This document shows, in pieces, positions 36,020-44,460 of a stretch of 64,000 bases of DNA. The DNA lies in assembly GCA_002796995.1 (NCBI GenBank), contig PEKW01000001.1:62001-126000 (forward strand). The letters run 5' to 3'. The DNA comes from Rhizobium sp. GTDB taxonomy: Bacteria > Pseudomonadota > Alphaproteobacteria > Rhizobiales > Rhizobiaceae. The position numbers and the translations under genes were made by a program. Numbering within the stretch: the first letter of the stretch is position 1; the number at the start of each line of letters is the position of its first letter. Under the pieces are notes generated by a model. The model made no database searches, had not been told where the DNA came from, and saw nothing but the letters and a program-made list of their open reading frames with translations.

Positions 36020-37363
36020 TCAGTTCGTCAGCCGCACTTTGGCGACATATTGCTGGAACAGGCTGGAGAGGCCGGCCTCGATCTCGGCGGCCGAACTGGC
36101 TTGGAGGAACATGTCGCTGCTGGATGCGCATTCTTCGAGTGCAACCGGAATATAGGCCTGTCTGGTCTTGTTTTTGCTGCCGGATTGCATCTTGCCTCCC
36201 CAGACGGAGGAGAACACGCTGGTCGACATCTTCTCGCCGACCGTGACGTTGTAGCCCCAGTCCCAGGTCATCGGCAGGTATTCCGTGTAGAGGACGCCGA
36301 AGGCTGCATTGAGATCCTTCACATTGTCGCACCAATCCGGATTGAGCGGCGTGGTGGCTTTCCGCAGGCTGTCGACCTCGGTGGGGAAGCGGATGCCGTT
36401 TGCCGTCTGGTGAACCCAGTTGCGCTCGGACTGGATTCCGTCGGTCAGCATGAGGACGAGCTTCATCGGGGAGTTCGCCGTCTTGCCGTCACCGGCCGTG
36501 CCGATCAACTTCTTCAGCGCCGCCAACGAATAGTCGAAATAGGTGGCATCCTCTGACGTCGCGCCGGTCATCTTCTTGGCGTCGTTGGCGAGCACCTTGC
36601 GTGCCGTCGTGGTCGAATAAGTCGGCGCCAGGGCTTCGGCGGCGGTCTTGCCGACCGTGTAAAACCCGACCTTGATGCGCTTGTGTGCCGAGTCGTAGAC
36701 GTCGATCATGTCGAGCACCTCCGACACGGCGTTCATGGCGACGTCGGTTCGCAATTGCACGCCCATCGCCTTGGCGAGGGCAAAGTTCGTCGAGTAGTTC
36801 TTGCCCTTGTAGGTGTGGCTGCCCTCGGACACGTGGCATGCGAAGGCACAGCCCGCCGTGTCCTGCATCGCGGTCTGGCCGGCACTCGTCGCGGCCAGCA
36901 TCATCGAGGCCGATTTGTCGAGCACGATGTAGACATTCATGTAGGAAGATCCAGGCCCCGCGACGGAGGAACTGACGCTGACGTCCACGCTGTCGATGTC
37001 GGCGATCCGAAGCAGGGTGGTCGGAACGGTCACCTTGGCCTTGGCCGTGATCTCCTGGCTGTTCGTGTCGATGTCGATGTCGCTGAGTTCGTAGCCCTTG
37101 TCGGTCAGGTTCGTCTGGGCGGCAAACCAGTTCTGGATCTGCGCCTCGATGGCGTCGTTGTTCAACGTGCCGATGTCCTTGGCGACGGCCAGCAGCGCCG
37201 TGTCCAGATCGGCCTGCATCTTGGTACGGATATTGTAGGCGCGCACATAGTCGAGGCTCATGCCCACCGCGCTGATGAGCGGCACCAGCAGAAAGGCGAA
37301 GGTGATGGCGATGTTGCCGCGGCGGTCGCCGAGGAAGTTCCGAATATGCCTGTTCATACGCAT
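36020..37363 (-). CDS. TadG-like pilus assembly protein with a von Willebrand A domain
   Basis: A 447-residue protein with the Tad N-terminal helix (RRGNIAITFAFLLVPLISAVG, about 14-34) and a von Willebrand factor A fold in the periplasmic part. The metal-site motif is Asp149-x-Ser151-x-Ser153, with the later MLTDGIQS giving the distal aspartate. Cysteines occur as pairs around CAFACHVSEG. TadG is thought to help assemble or anchor the pilus. A CtrA-like site lies about 60 bp upstream. First gene of the small Tad operon. Confidence 0.88.
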   Translation of the reverse strand: MRMNRHIRNFLGDRRGNIAITFAFLLVPLISAVGMSLDYVRAYNIRTKMQADLDTALLAVAKDIGTLNNDAIEAQIQNWFAAQTNLTDKGYELSDIDIDTNSQEITAKAKVTVPTTLLRIADIDSVDVSVSSSVAGPGSSYMNVYIVLDKSASMMLAATSAGQTAMQDTAGCAFACHVSEGSHTYKGKNYSTNFALAKAMGVQLRTDVAMNAVSEVLDMIDVYDSAHKRIKVGFYTVGKTAAEALAPTYSTTTARKVLANDAKKMTGATSEDATYFDYSLAALKKLIGTAGDGKTANSPMKLVLMLTDGIQSERNWVHQTANGIRFPTEVDSLRKATTPLNPDWCDNVKDLNAAFGVLYTEYLPMTWDWGYNVTVGEKMSTSVFSSVWGGKMQSGSKNKTRQAYIPVALEECASSSDMFLQASSAAEIEAGLSSLFQQYVAKVRLTN

Positions 37364-37421
37364 TACCGAGAAGTGAGCACGCGCCGCGTTAAGGGGAGTA
37401 TTCCCATATTTAACAGGGGGC

Positions 37422-37437
37422 TGTTACGTTTCGGTTA
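37422..37437 (-). promoter_or_regulatory. CtrA-like site upstream of the Tad genes
   Basis: On the minus strand TTAA-N7-GTAAC, one mismatch from the CtrA consensus TTAA-N7-TTAAC. It lies 59 bp ahead of the tadG start. A 16-bp inverted repeat TAACAG-GGGG-CTGTTA (37410-37425) overlaps it. The assignment rests only on motif match. Confidence 0.3.
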
Positions 37438-37578
37438 AGTGATGTGGCAGGTTTGAGACGCGCCGCCAGCGCTGGCTGAAGCCGGGCTTTGACCACAGCT
37501 TCGACCCCTGAGGCTGGCGCAGTACGACAGGCCGCGGCGATGTAGTGGCGGTCAGCCAATGGTCGGCACGAACGCCAC

Positions 37579-37618
37579 GACCGGCACGCGGGGTGCCGGT
37601 CTTTCGGCAGTCCGAAAG
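37579..37618 (-). terminator. Two tandem hairpins after the ABC-F gene
   Basis: A 7-bp stem CTTTCGG/CCGAAAG (37601-37618, 4-base loop) directly adjoins a 9-bp stem GACCGGCAC/GTGCCGGTC (37579-37601, 5-base loop), sharing one base. They lie 34 bp past the ABC-F stop in the otherwise gene-free 288-bp spacer. No T-run is present; they probably mark the mRNA 3' end. Confidence 0.5.
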
Positions 37619-37651
37619 ATGTCATGGATCGGTGGAAAGCGGTGACGGCAG

Positions 37652-39541
37652 CTAGCCTGCCATCGCCTCTTCATATTCGGCGGAAAGTTCCAGCCATTGC
37701 TCTTCCGCAGCCGACAGTTTGGCGGCCGCCTCGCCGCGCTGCTTGACCTTGTCGGCGGCCTTGGCCGGGCTCTTCTCGTAAAGCGCGGGGTCGCCGAGTT
37801 CTGCATCCAGCGTGGCGATCAGCTTTTCGAGCTTCTTGGTTTCGGCCTCGATCTCGTTGATCTTCTTGCGCAGCGGCGCAAGCGAGGCCCGCCGCTCGGC
37901 AGCCAGCTTGCGCTGGTCGGCCTTGCTCGCCTGGTCCGCTACGGGTTCAGGCTTGTCCTTTTCGTCTTTTTTTTTACCGGAAGAGACGATCAGGCTCCGA
38001 TACTCCTCCATGTCCCCTTCGAAGGGTGAAACCGTGCCGTTGTTGACCAGCCACAATCGATCGACGGTCGCCTCGATCAGGTGACGGTCATGGGAAATCA
38101 GGATGACCGCGCCCTCATAGTCGTTGAGCGCCGCGATCAGCGCCCGGCGGCTGTCGATGTCGAGATGGTTGGTCGGCTCGTCGAGGATCAGCAGGTTCGG
38201 CGCATGGAAGGCGGCGAGGCCCATCAGCAGGCGTGCCTTTTCGCCACCCGAAAGGTCTTTCGCTGCGGTCGCCATCTTTTCCGTGGCAAGGCCCATCTGC
38301 GCGACGCGGGCGCGCACCTTGGCTTCCGGCGCACCGGGCATCAGCCGGCGCACATGTTCGACTGGCGTGTCGTTCGGAACGAGGTCTTCCAGCTGGTGCT
38401 GAGCGAAGAAGCCGATCTTCAGGCTCGGTGCCAGCTTGATCTCGCCGCTTTCGGCCTTGAGCCTGCCGGAGATGAACTTGGCGAAGGTCGACTTGCCGTT
38501 GCCGTTGGAGCCGAGCAGCGCGATGCGATCGTCGGCGTCGATGCGCAGGTTGATGTTCTTGAGGATCGGCTTGCCGGGCTCGTAGCCGACCGCGCCGCCG
38601 GAAATGGCGATGATCGGCGACGCGGGCTGTTTTTCCGGTTCCGGGAAGGTGATCGGCTGCACATGGTCCTCGATCACCGAGGCGACCGTGCCCATGCGCT
38701 CCAGCGCCTTGACGCGGCTCTGGGCCTGCTTGGCCTTGGATGCCTTGGCCTTGAACCGGTCGATGAAGCTCTGCAGGTGCTTGCGCGCCGCCTCGTTCTT
38801 CACCTTGGCCTTGGTCTGCAGCTCGTCGGCTTCCGCCTTCTGCCGCTCGAACTGGTCATAGCCGCCGCGATAGAAGGTCAGCTTCTTCTGGTCGAGATGG
38901 ATGATCGAATTGACGGCGGTGTTCAAGAGGTCGCGGTCATGGCTGATGACGATGACGGTATGCGGGTAGCGCCGCACATAGTCTTCCAGCCACAGCGTGC
39001 CTTCGAGGTCGAGATAGTTGGTCGGTTCGTCGAGCAGCAGCAGGTCGGGCTCGGAAAACAGCACGGCAGCCAGCGCCACGCGCATCCGCCAGCCACCGGA
39101 AAACGACGAGGCGGGACGCAGCTGCGCTTCGGCATTGAAACCGAGACCGGCAAGGATGGTGGCGGCGCGCGCCTCGGCCGAATGGGCGTCGATGTCGGAC
39201 AGCCGCACCTGGATATCGGCGATGCGGTGCGGATCCGTCGCCGTTTCAGACTCGAGCATCAGGGCCGCGCGTTCCTTGTCGGCGGCCAGCACGATCTCGA
39301 TCAGCGAATCCTCGGTTCCGGGCGCTTCCTGCGCCACCTGGCCGATGCGCGCGTTCTTTGGGATCGACACCGAACCGCTCTCGGGCGAGAGGTCGCCGGT
39401 GATGATCTTGAACAGCGTCGACTTGCCGGCGCCGTTACGGCCGACGAGGCCGGCCTTGGTGCCGCTCGGCAGCGAGACGCTGGCATGGTCGATCAGAAGG
39501 CGGCCGGCAATGCGGGCCGAAATGTCGTTGATGGTAATCAT
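37652..39541 (-). CDS. ABC-F family ATP-binding protein
   Basis: A 629-residue cytosolic protein with two ABC ATPase domains and no membrane segments, as in ABC-F translation factors. Walker A motifs are GRNGAGKST (near 36) and GSNGNGKST (near 350); signature motifs are SFSGGWRMR and DLSGGEKARL. The linker between domains is Lys/Gln rich (the P-site interaction motif region), and the C-terminus is a coiled coil. The layout resembles YheS/Uup. The ATG at 39541 starts MITINDISARIAG; the upstream open frame is not conserved. Confidence 0.94.
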   Translation of the reverse strand: MITINDISARIAGRLLIDHASVSLPSGTKAGLVGRNGAGKSTLFKIITGDLSPESGSVSIPKNARIGQVAQEAPGTEDSLIEIVLAADKERAALMLESETATDPHRIADIQVRLSDIDAHSAEARAATILAGLGFNAEAQLRPASSFSGGWRMRVALAAVLFSEPDLLLLDEPTNYLDLEGTLWLEDYVRRYPHTVIVISHDRDLLNTAVNSIIHLDQKKLTFYRGGYDQFERQKAEADELQTKAKVKNEAARKHLQSFIDRFKAKASKAKQAQSRVKALERMGTVASVIEDHVQPITFPEPEKQPASPIIAISGGAVGYEPGKPILKNINLRIDADDRIALLGSNGNGKSTFAKFISGRLKAESGEIKLAPSLKIGFFAQHQLEDLVPNDTPVEHVRRLMPGAPEAKVRARVAQMGLATEKMATAAKDLSGGEKARLLMGLAAFHAPNLLILDEPTNHLDIDSRRALIAALNDYEGAVILISHDRHLIEATVDRLWLVNNGTVSPFEGDMEEYRSLIVSSGKKKDEKDKPEPVADQASKADQRKLAAERRASLAPLRKKINEIEAETKKLEKLIATLDAELGDPALYEKSPAKAADKVKQRGEAAAKLSAAEEQWLELSAEYEEAMAG

Positions 39542-39673
39542 GTCCGCGCTTTTGGCCGATGTGCGGCACAAAGGCAAGCTGCGGGCGGATTGACGAGGGC
39601 CGTCACCGCGGGTGGCCGGGCGAAGGTGGCATCCGGGCAACAGACGTGCCGCCCGATCGATGACCTTCTGCCG

Positions 39674-40762
39674 TCAGGCGACGTGGCGTCCGGCCGGACG
39701 GCTGCGTTCCGGCGGATAGCCGGCGATCGGCGCCCGTGGATTGGCCCGCGCAGTGTTCAGCGCCGCCTCGGCATGGGCGAGCAGCTGCATCGGCTCATCG
39801 GCGTCATGGGTCAGCGCAAAGCCGATCGACAGGCCGAGCCCGCCATGGGTCGAGCCATGCTCGGTGGCAAAGACCAGATTGTTCTCGACGGCGGCGTGCA
39901 GGCGATCCGCGATGGCATGCGCATCCTCGGCCGCGACGTCGCTGAACAGGAAGGCGAAGTCGTCGCCGTCGATGCGTGCGACGACGTCGTTCTTCTTGAT
40001 CGTCTTGCGGAATATCGTCGCGAGCCTCTGCAGCAACCGGTTCCCGGCCTCTTCGCCATACTGGTGGTTGATCGAGCGGAAGTCGTCGATGTCGACGAGA
40101 AGCAGCGCATGGCCGGTCGGCGGGACGTCGTGCCCGTAGAGATCCTCCAGACGCTTGATGAAGGCAAGCCGGTTCGGCAGACCGGTCAGCCTGTCCTTTT
40201 CCGTCGCCGCCTTGGCCGTCTCCACGGCACGCTTGGCCGTCTCGATCTGCTGCAGGCCGGTCTTGAGCTTCAATCCGAGCTCGGTTTCCGAATGCAGAAG
40301 GTCGCTCGTCGCGCCGTTGAGGAAGTCGAGCTCGGCGATCAGGTCGCCAACGCCGCGGCCTTCGTCCTCGCGGATCGATTTGAGGATGGTCTCCAGCGCC
40401 CGGGCAAAGGTCTGCTTGTGCAGGATGCCGAGGGACACGTGTTCGCCGAGCTTGTCGAGCAGGCCGGTCGCGTCCGCCTGCAACCTCTCTTCGGCGATGC
40501 CGCAATGGCCGAGCAGGCGATGCTTAAGGCCCAGCTGGTCGAGATCGTGCTGGGAGGGGCGCTGGCCGAGCGCGGCCAACCCGCGCGCCAGGGCCGGGTG
40601 GTGGCCGTTGAGCGCCTCGTGAACCAGCTCGTAATTGCGGGGGAGGCCGCCGATCATGTGCTTGGCCATGTAGCCTGCCACCTTCTGCAGCTGGTCGTGA
40701 CCGGCTGCAATCCGCGCATTCTGCTGGTGTCTCTGTTGCGCGGTGCTGGCATCGTTCTGCAT
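39674..40762 (-). CDS. GGDEF domain protein with a degenerate signature
   Basis: A 362-residue cytosolic protein with no membrane segment. An N-terminal helical region of about 180 residues is followed by a coiled-coil linker and a GGDEF domain starting at DRLTGLPNRLAF. The signature reads Asp265-Gly266-Asp267-Asp268-Phe269 in place of GGDEF, so diguanylate cyclase activity is uncertain. The ATG at 40762 has GGGGA 6 bp upstream; 32 codons of open frame before it are unlike the family. It is divergent from the small membrane protein/chemoreceptor pair, which would fit a motility role. Confidence 0.88.
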   Translation of the reverse strand: MQNDASTAQQRHQQNARIAAGHDQLQKVAGYMAKHMIGGLPRNYELVHEALNGHHPALARGLAALGQRPSQHDLDQLGLKHRLLGHCGIAEERLQADATGLLDKLGEHVSLGILHKQTFARALETILKSIREDEGRGVGDLIAELDFLNGATSDLLHSETELGLKLKTGLQQIETAKRAVETAKAATEKDRLTGLPNRLAFIKRLEDLYGHDVPPTGHALLLVDIDDFRSINHQYGEEAGNRLLQRLATIFRKTIKKNDVVARIDGDDFAFLFSDVAAEDAHAIADRLHAAVENNLVFATEHGSTHGGLGLSIGFALTHDADEPMQLLAHAEAALNTARANPRAPIAGYPPERSRPAGRHVA

Positions 40763-41108
40763 GGCATTCCCCTTCGTGGTCCGCCGGATTGGTCCGGTCT
40801 GCTTGTCGATAGGCCGGTCAAGGCTTTGCGGGAGAATGTTGCCGGCAAGTATCAGCATTCCGTTAAACGCGGCCGCCTAGGTCGAACGACGGTTAATGCC
40901 TGCTGAACCAGGATGTGAGACCGGACTTGCTTTGCCAATTCTGTCCGCGGGCGACAACTTAGGCGATCCTATAGAACTTAATTAAATCTTAGTTGGCGCC
41001 GTCTATTTTGACACTGCGGCGCGACCATATCGGATCTGGAGGGATCCGGTCGCAAAGCAACGCCACTGAGCGAGGAGCGGTGCGCGAAAGAACGAGGAGT
41101 AGCGACTT
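40763..41108. promoter_or_regulatory. 346-bp divergent spacer with CtrA-like motif and TTGACA box
   Basis: The spacer has no convincing coding frame. On the plus strand it holds TTAA-N7-TGAAC (40893-40908, one mismatch from the CtrA consensus), a TTAATTAA palindrome near 40979, and a perfect TTGACA (41008-41013) without a clear -10 at the right distance. It must hold promoters for the GGDEF gene and for the chemoreceptor pair. Confidence 0.4.
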
Positions 41109-41408
41109 ATGGCAATCCAGAAGTCGATCGTCTTGGCACACTTCGCTATCTTCCTGCTGCTGATCGTGGCGGTCTGGGTGCGTCCTGCCGGGCCGTTCGT
41201 TCTGGTCGTGACGGATCCGGAAAAAGACGCGAGCGGGAACATGCAGGTGATCGGCGATGCGGGCGGTCGGCTCGTCTGGTCCGGGCGCTATGCATGGGTT
41301 TCGGTTGCCTATTCCGATGCAAATGATTTTGCCGGCCGCCTGATGCGGGCTGGCGCTCTCCTTGTCTTGAATCATGATTTGGCAGTCGGCTGCCTCGAAG
41401 GGAACTGA
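41109..41408 (+). CDS. Small membrane-anchored protein coupled to a chemoreceptor gene
   Basis: A 99-residue protein I cannot assign to a named family. One N-terminal membrane helix (HFAIFLLLIVAVWV, about 11-24) is followed by about 70 residues that are probably periplasmic, with one cysteine near the C-terminus. A GAGGAG site precedes the ATG, and the chemoreceptor starts one base after its stop, so it is real and translationally coupled. Short proteins of this general look precede chemoreceptor genes in other rhizobia as far as I recall. A sensing partner or folding helper is a guess. Confidence 0.72.
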   Translation: MAIQKSIVLAHFAIFLLLIVAVWVRPAGPFVLVVTDPEKDASGNMQVIGDAGGRLVWSGRYAWVSVAYSDANDFAGRLMRAGALLVLNHDLAVGCLEGN

Positions 41409-41409
41409 C

Positions 41410-43005
41410 ATGAATGCTCTGAACGCACTGCGATACAAGGCTTCGACGGGGATCGTCGCGCTTCTGTGGCTCAATCTTGCGCTGATCGCGCTTCGCAACG
41501 CTTTGCGGGCCGATGGCTTTGACGTCTTCGCGATCGTCGCTACCCTGTTGATCGTAGGTTCGGCGACCCTGACCTGGATGAAGGATCGCACCGGCGCGAC
41601 CACCCGTGTCGTCACCTCGATGGCGCATGCGGCAACCGTTGCCGTGCTCGTCTATTCCTTTGCCGGCTCGCCGCTGCAGATCGACATCCACATGTACTTC
41701 TTCGCCTCGCTGGCGATCTGTGCGGTCTGGGTCGATTGGCGCGCGATCATCGGCTATGCGGCCCTGGTCGCCGTGCATCACATCCTGCTGTTCTTCGCCA
41801 TGCCCTTCGCGATCTTCCCCGGCGAGTCCGACTTTTCGCGCGTGGTGCTGCATGCGGTCGTGCTGATCCTGCAGAGCGGCGTCCTGATCGCGCTCACGCA
41901 TTCCGTCGTCAGCGCCTTCATGGCTTCGGAGGCCGCCGTCGAGGCCGCCACCAGCGCCGAGCGCAGCGCAACGACCATGGCCGAACATGCCCGTCAGGCG
42001 GACCGCCAGGCCGAAGAACTGCGGACCCAGCGCGAACAGGAAAAGGCCCGCGAAGCCGAAGCGGTCAATTTCGTCGTGCAGAAGCTGGACGAGGCGCTGA
42101 CCCAGCTCGCTGCCGGTAATGTCTCGCACCGCATCTCCGAGAAGTTCGACGGCGAACTGGACAAGCTCCGCAGCGCCTTCAACGCCTCGGTGGAGGGGCT
42201 GGAATCAGTCCTCGGCCAGGTCAGTCAGGTGGTGCGGATCATCCGCGACGGCACCGGCCAGATCGGCGACGCCAACCACGACCTGTCGGCGCGGACCGAG
42301 CGCCAGGCCGCATCGATCGAGGAAACCGCAAGCGCGCTCAGCAACGTCACGGAAACCGTGCAGCAGACGGCCAAGGTGGCGGAACATGTCGGCCGTCTGG
42401 TCGAGCATGCGCGCAACGGCGCCGAACGCTCCGGCTCGATCGTCACCAATGCCGTCCAGGCCATGGGCAAGATCGAGACGTCCTCGCGCGAAATCTCGCA
42501 GATCATCAACGTGATCGACGAGATCGCCTTCCAGACCAACCTGCTGGCGCTGAACGCCGGTGTCGAGGCCGCGCGCGCCGGTGAAGCCGGCAAGGGCTTT
42601 GCCGTCGTCGCCCAGGAAGTGCGCGAACTCGCCCAGCGCTCGGCCAATGCCGCCAAGGACATCAAGGCGCTGATCAATGCCTCCGGCGCCGAGGTCAAGA
42701 ACGGTGTCGGGCTGGTCGACCAGACCGGCGAGGCGCTGCACACCATCGCCAACGAAGTCACCGCCATCAGCCTGGAGGTCGAGAAGATCGTGACCAGCGC
42801 GCGGGAACAGTCGACCGGTCTCACCGAGATCGACGCTGCCATCGGTCAGATCGACCGCAATACCCAGCAGAACGCGGCAATGGTGGAGGAATCCTCGGCC
42901 GCCATCCAGTCGCTCGCCAATGAGGCGTCCGCGCTAGAGCAACTGATGGTCCGCTTCCAGATCTCCGGCAGCGACAGCCATGCACGGCGCCAGCGCGCCG
43001 CCTGA
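41410..43005 (+). CDS. Methyl-accepting chemotaxis protein
   Basis: A 531-residue chemoreceptor. The N-terminal 190 residues hold about five to six hydrophobic segments rather than a large periplasmic sensor, then a HAMP-like linker (QKLDEALTQLAAGNVSHRI), and the signalling domain at about 280-515. The hairpin tip IAFQTNLLALNAGVEAARAG is fully conserved. The ATG at 41410 has GAAGGGA before it; it lies one base after the small membrane protein gene. The C-terminus (HARRQRAA) has no CheR-docking pentapeptide. The signal is unknown; the membrane-embedded sensor suggests a hydrophobic or energy-related cue. Confidence 0.93.
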   Translation: MNALNALRYKASTGIVALLWLNLALIALRNALRADGFDVFAIVATLLIVGSATLTWMKDRTGATTRVVTSMAHAATVAVLVYSFAGSPLQIDIHMYFFASLAICAVWVDWRAIIGYAALVAVHHILLFFAMPFAIFPGESDFSRVVLHAVVLILQSGVLIALTHSVVSAFMASEAAVEAATSAERSATTMAEHARQADRQAEELRTQREQEKAREAEAVNFVVQKLDEALTQLAAGNVSHRISEKFDGELDKLRSAFNASVEGLESVLGQVSQVVRIIRDGTGQIGDANHDLSARTERQAASIEETASALSNVTETVQQTAKVAEHVGRLVEHARNGAERSGSIVTNAVQAMGKIETSSREISQIINVIDEIAFQTNLLALNAGVEAARAGEAGKGFAVVAQEVRELAQRSANAAKDIKALINASGAEVKNGVGLVDQTGEALHTIANEVTAISLEVEKIVTSAREQSTGLTEIDAAIGQIDRNTQQNAAMVEESSAAIQSLANEASALEQLMVRFQISGSDSHARRQRAA

Positions 43006-43029
43006 CCGGCGCACGCCGAGACGAATGTC

Positions 43030-43059
43030 AAAAGCCGGCGGAGCGATCCGCCGGCTTTT
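43030..43059. terminator. Bidirectional terminator between the chemoreceptor and DinB genes
   Basis: A perfect 13-bp stem (43030-43042 with 43047-43059, loop GCGA) with AAAA on one side and TTTT on the other, ideal for stopping transcription from both strands. Confidence 0.9.
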
Positions 43060-43086
43060 CTCGTTCGGGATCCGGCGCGACCGGGC

Positions 43087-43596
43087 CTAAAGCCAGGCCT
43101 GGCCCTTCTGGCGCAGGAAGTAGAGCAGGTCAAGCGAGAGGCTTGGCTTGCCCAGCGCCGTCAGCGTCATGTGACACTGGCCGCGGTGATGGGTCTGGTG
43201 GTTGAAGAAGTGCGACAGGCCGGGTGCCAGCATGTGGCTGACCGGAACGGGATTGCTCACCGGCGTATAAGCGATCGTCGCCTCAAGCTGTTCGTCGTTC
43301 AGGCCGCCGATCCAGGTGACGATCCGCTCGTCCTCCGCCGCGCGGGCTAAGGCCAGGTCGGCGAAATTGTCGCAAGGCCGCGCGTCGAGCGCCTTGTAGG
43401 TCGGTCCTTGCCCGGTGAAGCGATGCAGCCAGATCCGGTCGGCCACGAGAATGTGGCTCATCGTGCCGAACAGGGAGCCGAAGAACCCGCCCGCATTGCG
43501 GTTGAGTTCCTCGTCGTCGAGCTGGTCCGCGGCTTCGTAGAGAAGGGCGTTCGCCCACCGATTATAGGCGGCGAACATCTGGAAATGCTGGCGCAT
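43087..43596 (-). CDS. DinB family protein
   Basis: A 169-residue four-helix bundle protein of the DinB superfamily. The metal-site histidines appear in FGTMSHILVADRIW and the HHRGQ part of FFNHQTHHRGQ. Such proteins are related to bacillithiol/mycothiol-dependent transferases, but the substrate is unknown. The ATG at 43596 has GGAG 6 bp upstream; a 16-codon open extension is not conserved. Despite the name, no SOS box is apparent upstream. Confidence 0.88.
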   Translation of the reverse strand: MRQHFQMFAAYNRWANALLYEAADQLDDEELNRNAGGFFGSLFGTMSHILVADRIWLHRFTGQGPTYKALDARPCDNFADLALARAAEDERIVTWIGGLNDEQLEATIAYTPVSNPVPVSHMLAPGLSHFFNHQTHHRGQCHMTLTALGKPSLSLDLLYFLRQKGQAWL

Positions 43597-43754
43597 GACT
43601 GTCTCCGATGACTGGGCTCGCGGCATCCTAACCGGGATCGCCACAAGTTGGTTTGATGAAACCGATGAAATTTCCTGATTTGATTATTGGCAGAATTTAC
43701 GGTCGAGTTCGCCGCGACCACCCCACCGTCCACCATCGCCACGAGGAATGACCG

Positions 43755-44438
43755 ATGTCCAGAACGCTCTACACCCTTTGCGGTGCCGACAGCGCCCGCC
43801 CGTTCTCGCCCCATTGCTGGAAGACGGTGATGTCGCTGCGCCACAAGGGCCTCGATTTCGCCGAGACGCCGCTGCCGTTCACCGAAATCCCCAAGGTGGA
43901 GGACGGCGCGACGAAAATCGTCCCGCTACTGCGCGACGGAGAAAAACTGGTGGCCGACAGCTTTGCCATCGCCCTCTATCTGGAGGAGACCTATCCGGAG
44001 CGGCCGTCGCTGTTTCGCGGCGAGGGCGGCAAGGCCATGGCGCGCTTCGTCGAAGGCTATTCGCAGATCGTGCTGCACACCGCGATCAGCCGTATCGCGC
44101 TGCTCGACATCCACGACATGCTGGCACCCGTCGACAAGGCCTATTTCCGCACCAACCGCGAGGAACGCTTCGGCAAGCAGCTGGAACAGGTGGCGCCCGA
44201 TCGCGCCGCCGAGATCGCCGCCTTCCCGGCCAAGCTCGAGCCCCTGCGGCACATGCTGAAGTTCCAGCCCTTCATCGGCGGCGAGCTGCCGCTGTTCTGC
44301 GACTACATCCCGTTCGGCGCGCTGCAATGGCTGCGCATCACCACCGGCTCGATCCATCTGGCCGAAGACGATCCGGCCCGCCTGTGGTTCGAGCGCTGCC
44401 TCGATCTCTATGACGGAGAGGCGAGGGCGGTCGCCTGA
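43755..44438 (+). CDS. Glutathione S-transferase family protein, beta-etherase-like
   Basis: A 227-residue two-domain GST. The thioredoxin-like half begins RTLYTLCGADSARPFSPHCWKTVMSLRHKGLDF, where the SPHCWK segment and the following HKGL resemble the LigE/LigF beta-etherase branch. The ADSFAIALYLEETYP motif is the glutathione-binding site. The C-terminal helical domain spans about 95-215. AGGA precedes the ATG. It converges with the PEBP gene with a 22-bp gap. The substrate is unknown. Confidence 0.85.
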   Translation: MSRTLYTLCGADSARPFSPHCWKTVMSLRHKGLDFAETPLPFTEIPKVEDGATKIVPLLRDGEKLVADSFAIALYLEETYPERPSLFRGEGGKAMARFVEGYSQIVLHTAISRIALLDIHDMLAPVDKAYFRTNREERFGKQLEQVAPDRAAEIAAFPAKLEPLRHMLKFQPFIGGELPLFCDYIPFGALQWLRITTGSIHLAEDDPARLWFERCLDLYDGEARAVA

Positions 44439-44460
44439 ACGAGTGCGGGCCGAATGCCGC

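Noticed and set aside
37410..37425. TAACAG-GGGG-CTGTTA inverted repeat as a specific regulator site of the Tad genes
   Set aside because: It is short, I cannot name a regulator that binds it, and no second copy was noticed; recorded only as overlapping the CtrA-like motif.
38081..40906. A 941-codon open frame on the plus strand covering the ABC-F and GGDEF genes
   Set aside because: It is antisense to two well-supported genes, has no recognisable domain, and its residue composition (Arg, Gly, Asp, Ala) is that of a GC-rich shadow frame.
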